From the NCBI GenBank assembly GCA_027858345.1, contig JAQICX010000013.1, positions 1-42,624 on the forward strand: a stretch of 42,624 nucleotides of DNA. The letters are read 5' to 3'. The DNA is from Kiritimatiellia bacterium. Its GTDB lineage: Bacteria > Verrucomicrobiota > Kiritimatiellia > JAQICX01. A program made the translations under genes and the position numbers. Below the pieces are notes generated by a model, which was not told the DNA's origin, did no database searches, and saw only the letters and a program-made list of their open reading frames with translations. Positions 42,114-42,624 of the stretch are shown here, one piece after another. Every line of letters begins with the position of its first letter. Positions within the stretch are counted from its first letter, which is position 1.

Positions 42114-42624
42114 ACTTTTTATCCCAATAATTAAGAATTGATCCACTTCCTCCGCCGATCAGCTGTGTCCTGCGAAGCTTTCAAAGCGAAGAATGACGAC
42201 CGACGCTTCCGACTTCGCTCTGCGAGACTACGGCGCGACAAGACAGGTGTGAGTTTGCAGTTCTAAATTGATTGTTCCATTGGCAGTTGTCATTCTCCGA
42301 GCCGGGGCGACTCGGCTACAGGTGTGAGGCTTGCAGTTTAAAGTTTATTTGTCAGATATGAGGTATGCCTTCCTCAGCGTATGCTTTTTCTGCAAGGCTT
42401 GGCTGACTACGACAGCTTCTTTATTCAAAATTGCATGTTGAACGTTCTAAAGAGTTTAGGCGGGGTGAAGCACCCCGACCCTACAGATGTGAAGCTTGCA
42501 AATCAACCTTAGAGCATTGAACAAATGAAACGCTGTAAAGATTTTATTCGAGGACGACGTTGGGCTTAAAAAAAAATCAAGTAATAGCAGGCCTATTGCG
42601 TATTTTTTTGAAAGATTCAACGGA
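42114..42624. other. Repeat spacer running to the window end
   Basis: It contains an inverted copy (42211-42240) of the CTCGCAGAGCGAAG repeat, a TCTCCGAGCCGGGGCGACTCGG hairpin (arms 42296-42317), a GGCGGGGTGAAGCACCCCG hairpin inverted relative to 9038-9062, and the left part of the IS630-like MITE. No gene is seen. Confidence 0.7.
42512..42624. repeat. IS630-like MITE copy, truncated by window end
   Basis: It starts GAGCATTGAACAAATGAAAC after TA (42510-42511) and runs to the window edge. The last 70 bases equal window bases 1-71 apart from one A in a homopolymer. Joined to 1-115 it would rebuild a full element. Confidence 0.8.

Noticed and set aside
1-42624. Circular plasmid or phage genome because both ends match
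   Set aside because: The shared ends are a dispersed repeat with a length difference, a third copy lies inside, and the content is chromosomal housekeeping genes.

Overview
The window reads as a chromosomal segment of an uncultured, AT-rich, Gram-negative (diderm) bacterium. An outer membrane is implied by lpxK, a GT9 heptosyltransferase, pal, a beta-barrel outer-membrane protein and a lipoprotein peptidyl-prolyl isomerase. Gene order and the very repeat-rich spacers are not those of a well-studied model. A member of the PVC group (Verrucomicrobiota/Lentisphaerota-like) would fit, but that placement is an inference with low confidence. Both window ends lie in copies of one short dispersed repeat, as expected for an assembly contig that breaks at repeats.

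Layout. 0.4-1.5 kb: minus-strand PpiC-type lipoprotein. 2.5-8.8 kb: minus-strand catabolic operon running regulator (GntR/LacI hybrid), IlvD/Edd dehydratase, DapA-family lyase, SDR dehydrogenase, GH28-like glycosidase. 10.2-14.3 kb: mfd and nth (DNA repair), plus strand. 14.3-16.7 kb: a graveyard of small mobile genes holding two KilA-N remnants, a decayed PIN-toxin end, an intact RHH/PIN toxin-antitoxin pair, a truncated DUF4160 gene and an intact DUF2442 gene. 17.2-19.6 kb: an unusual acyl-adenylate synthetase/ACP/PlsC fusion. 21.4-25.2 kb: recA, tRNA-Leu, fucI. 25.5-34.6 kb: minus-strand housekeeping genes icd, efp, tyrS, rpsA, then two near-identical plus-strand tRNA-Arg(ACG), then clpB. 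35.3-42.1 kb: envelope genes lpxK, outer-membrane protein, ACP, heptosyltransferase, murJ, pal, all plus strand.

How the genes work together. The 2.5-8.8 kb operon is consistent with non-phosphorylative sugar (acid) breakdown: a glycosidase releases sugar, an SDR oxidises it, an IlvD/Edd enzyme dehydrates the aldonate, and a DapA-type enzyme cleaves or dehydrates the 2-keto-3-deoxy acid, under an AraR-like regulator. The exact sugar cannot be read from sequence; pectin-derived L-arabinose or galacturonate are the obvious candidates. fucI adds L-fucose (or D-arabinose) isomerisation. The envelope block builds lipid A/core LPS and peptidoglycan and anchors the outer membrane.

The most unusual layer is the non-coding DNA. 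Nearly every spacer is a mosaic of dispersed repeats: (i) a 155-bp element with about 30-bp terminal inverted repeats inserted at TA/CTAG (IS630/Tc1-like MITE); (ii) a family of roughly 160-355 bp elements with TTTTTCGGTTGA termini, one copy with a perfect 8-bp target duplication that disrupted a small membrane-protein gene; (iii) REP-like hairpin clusters; (iv) short tandem repeats; and (v) nested repeat-in-repeat insertions. No transposase is present in the window.
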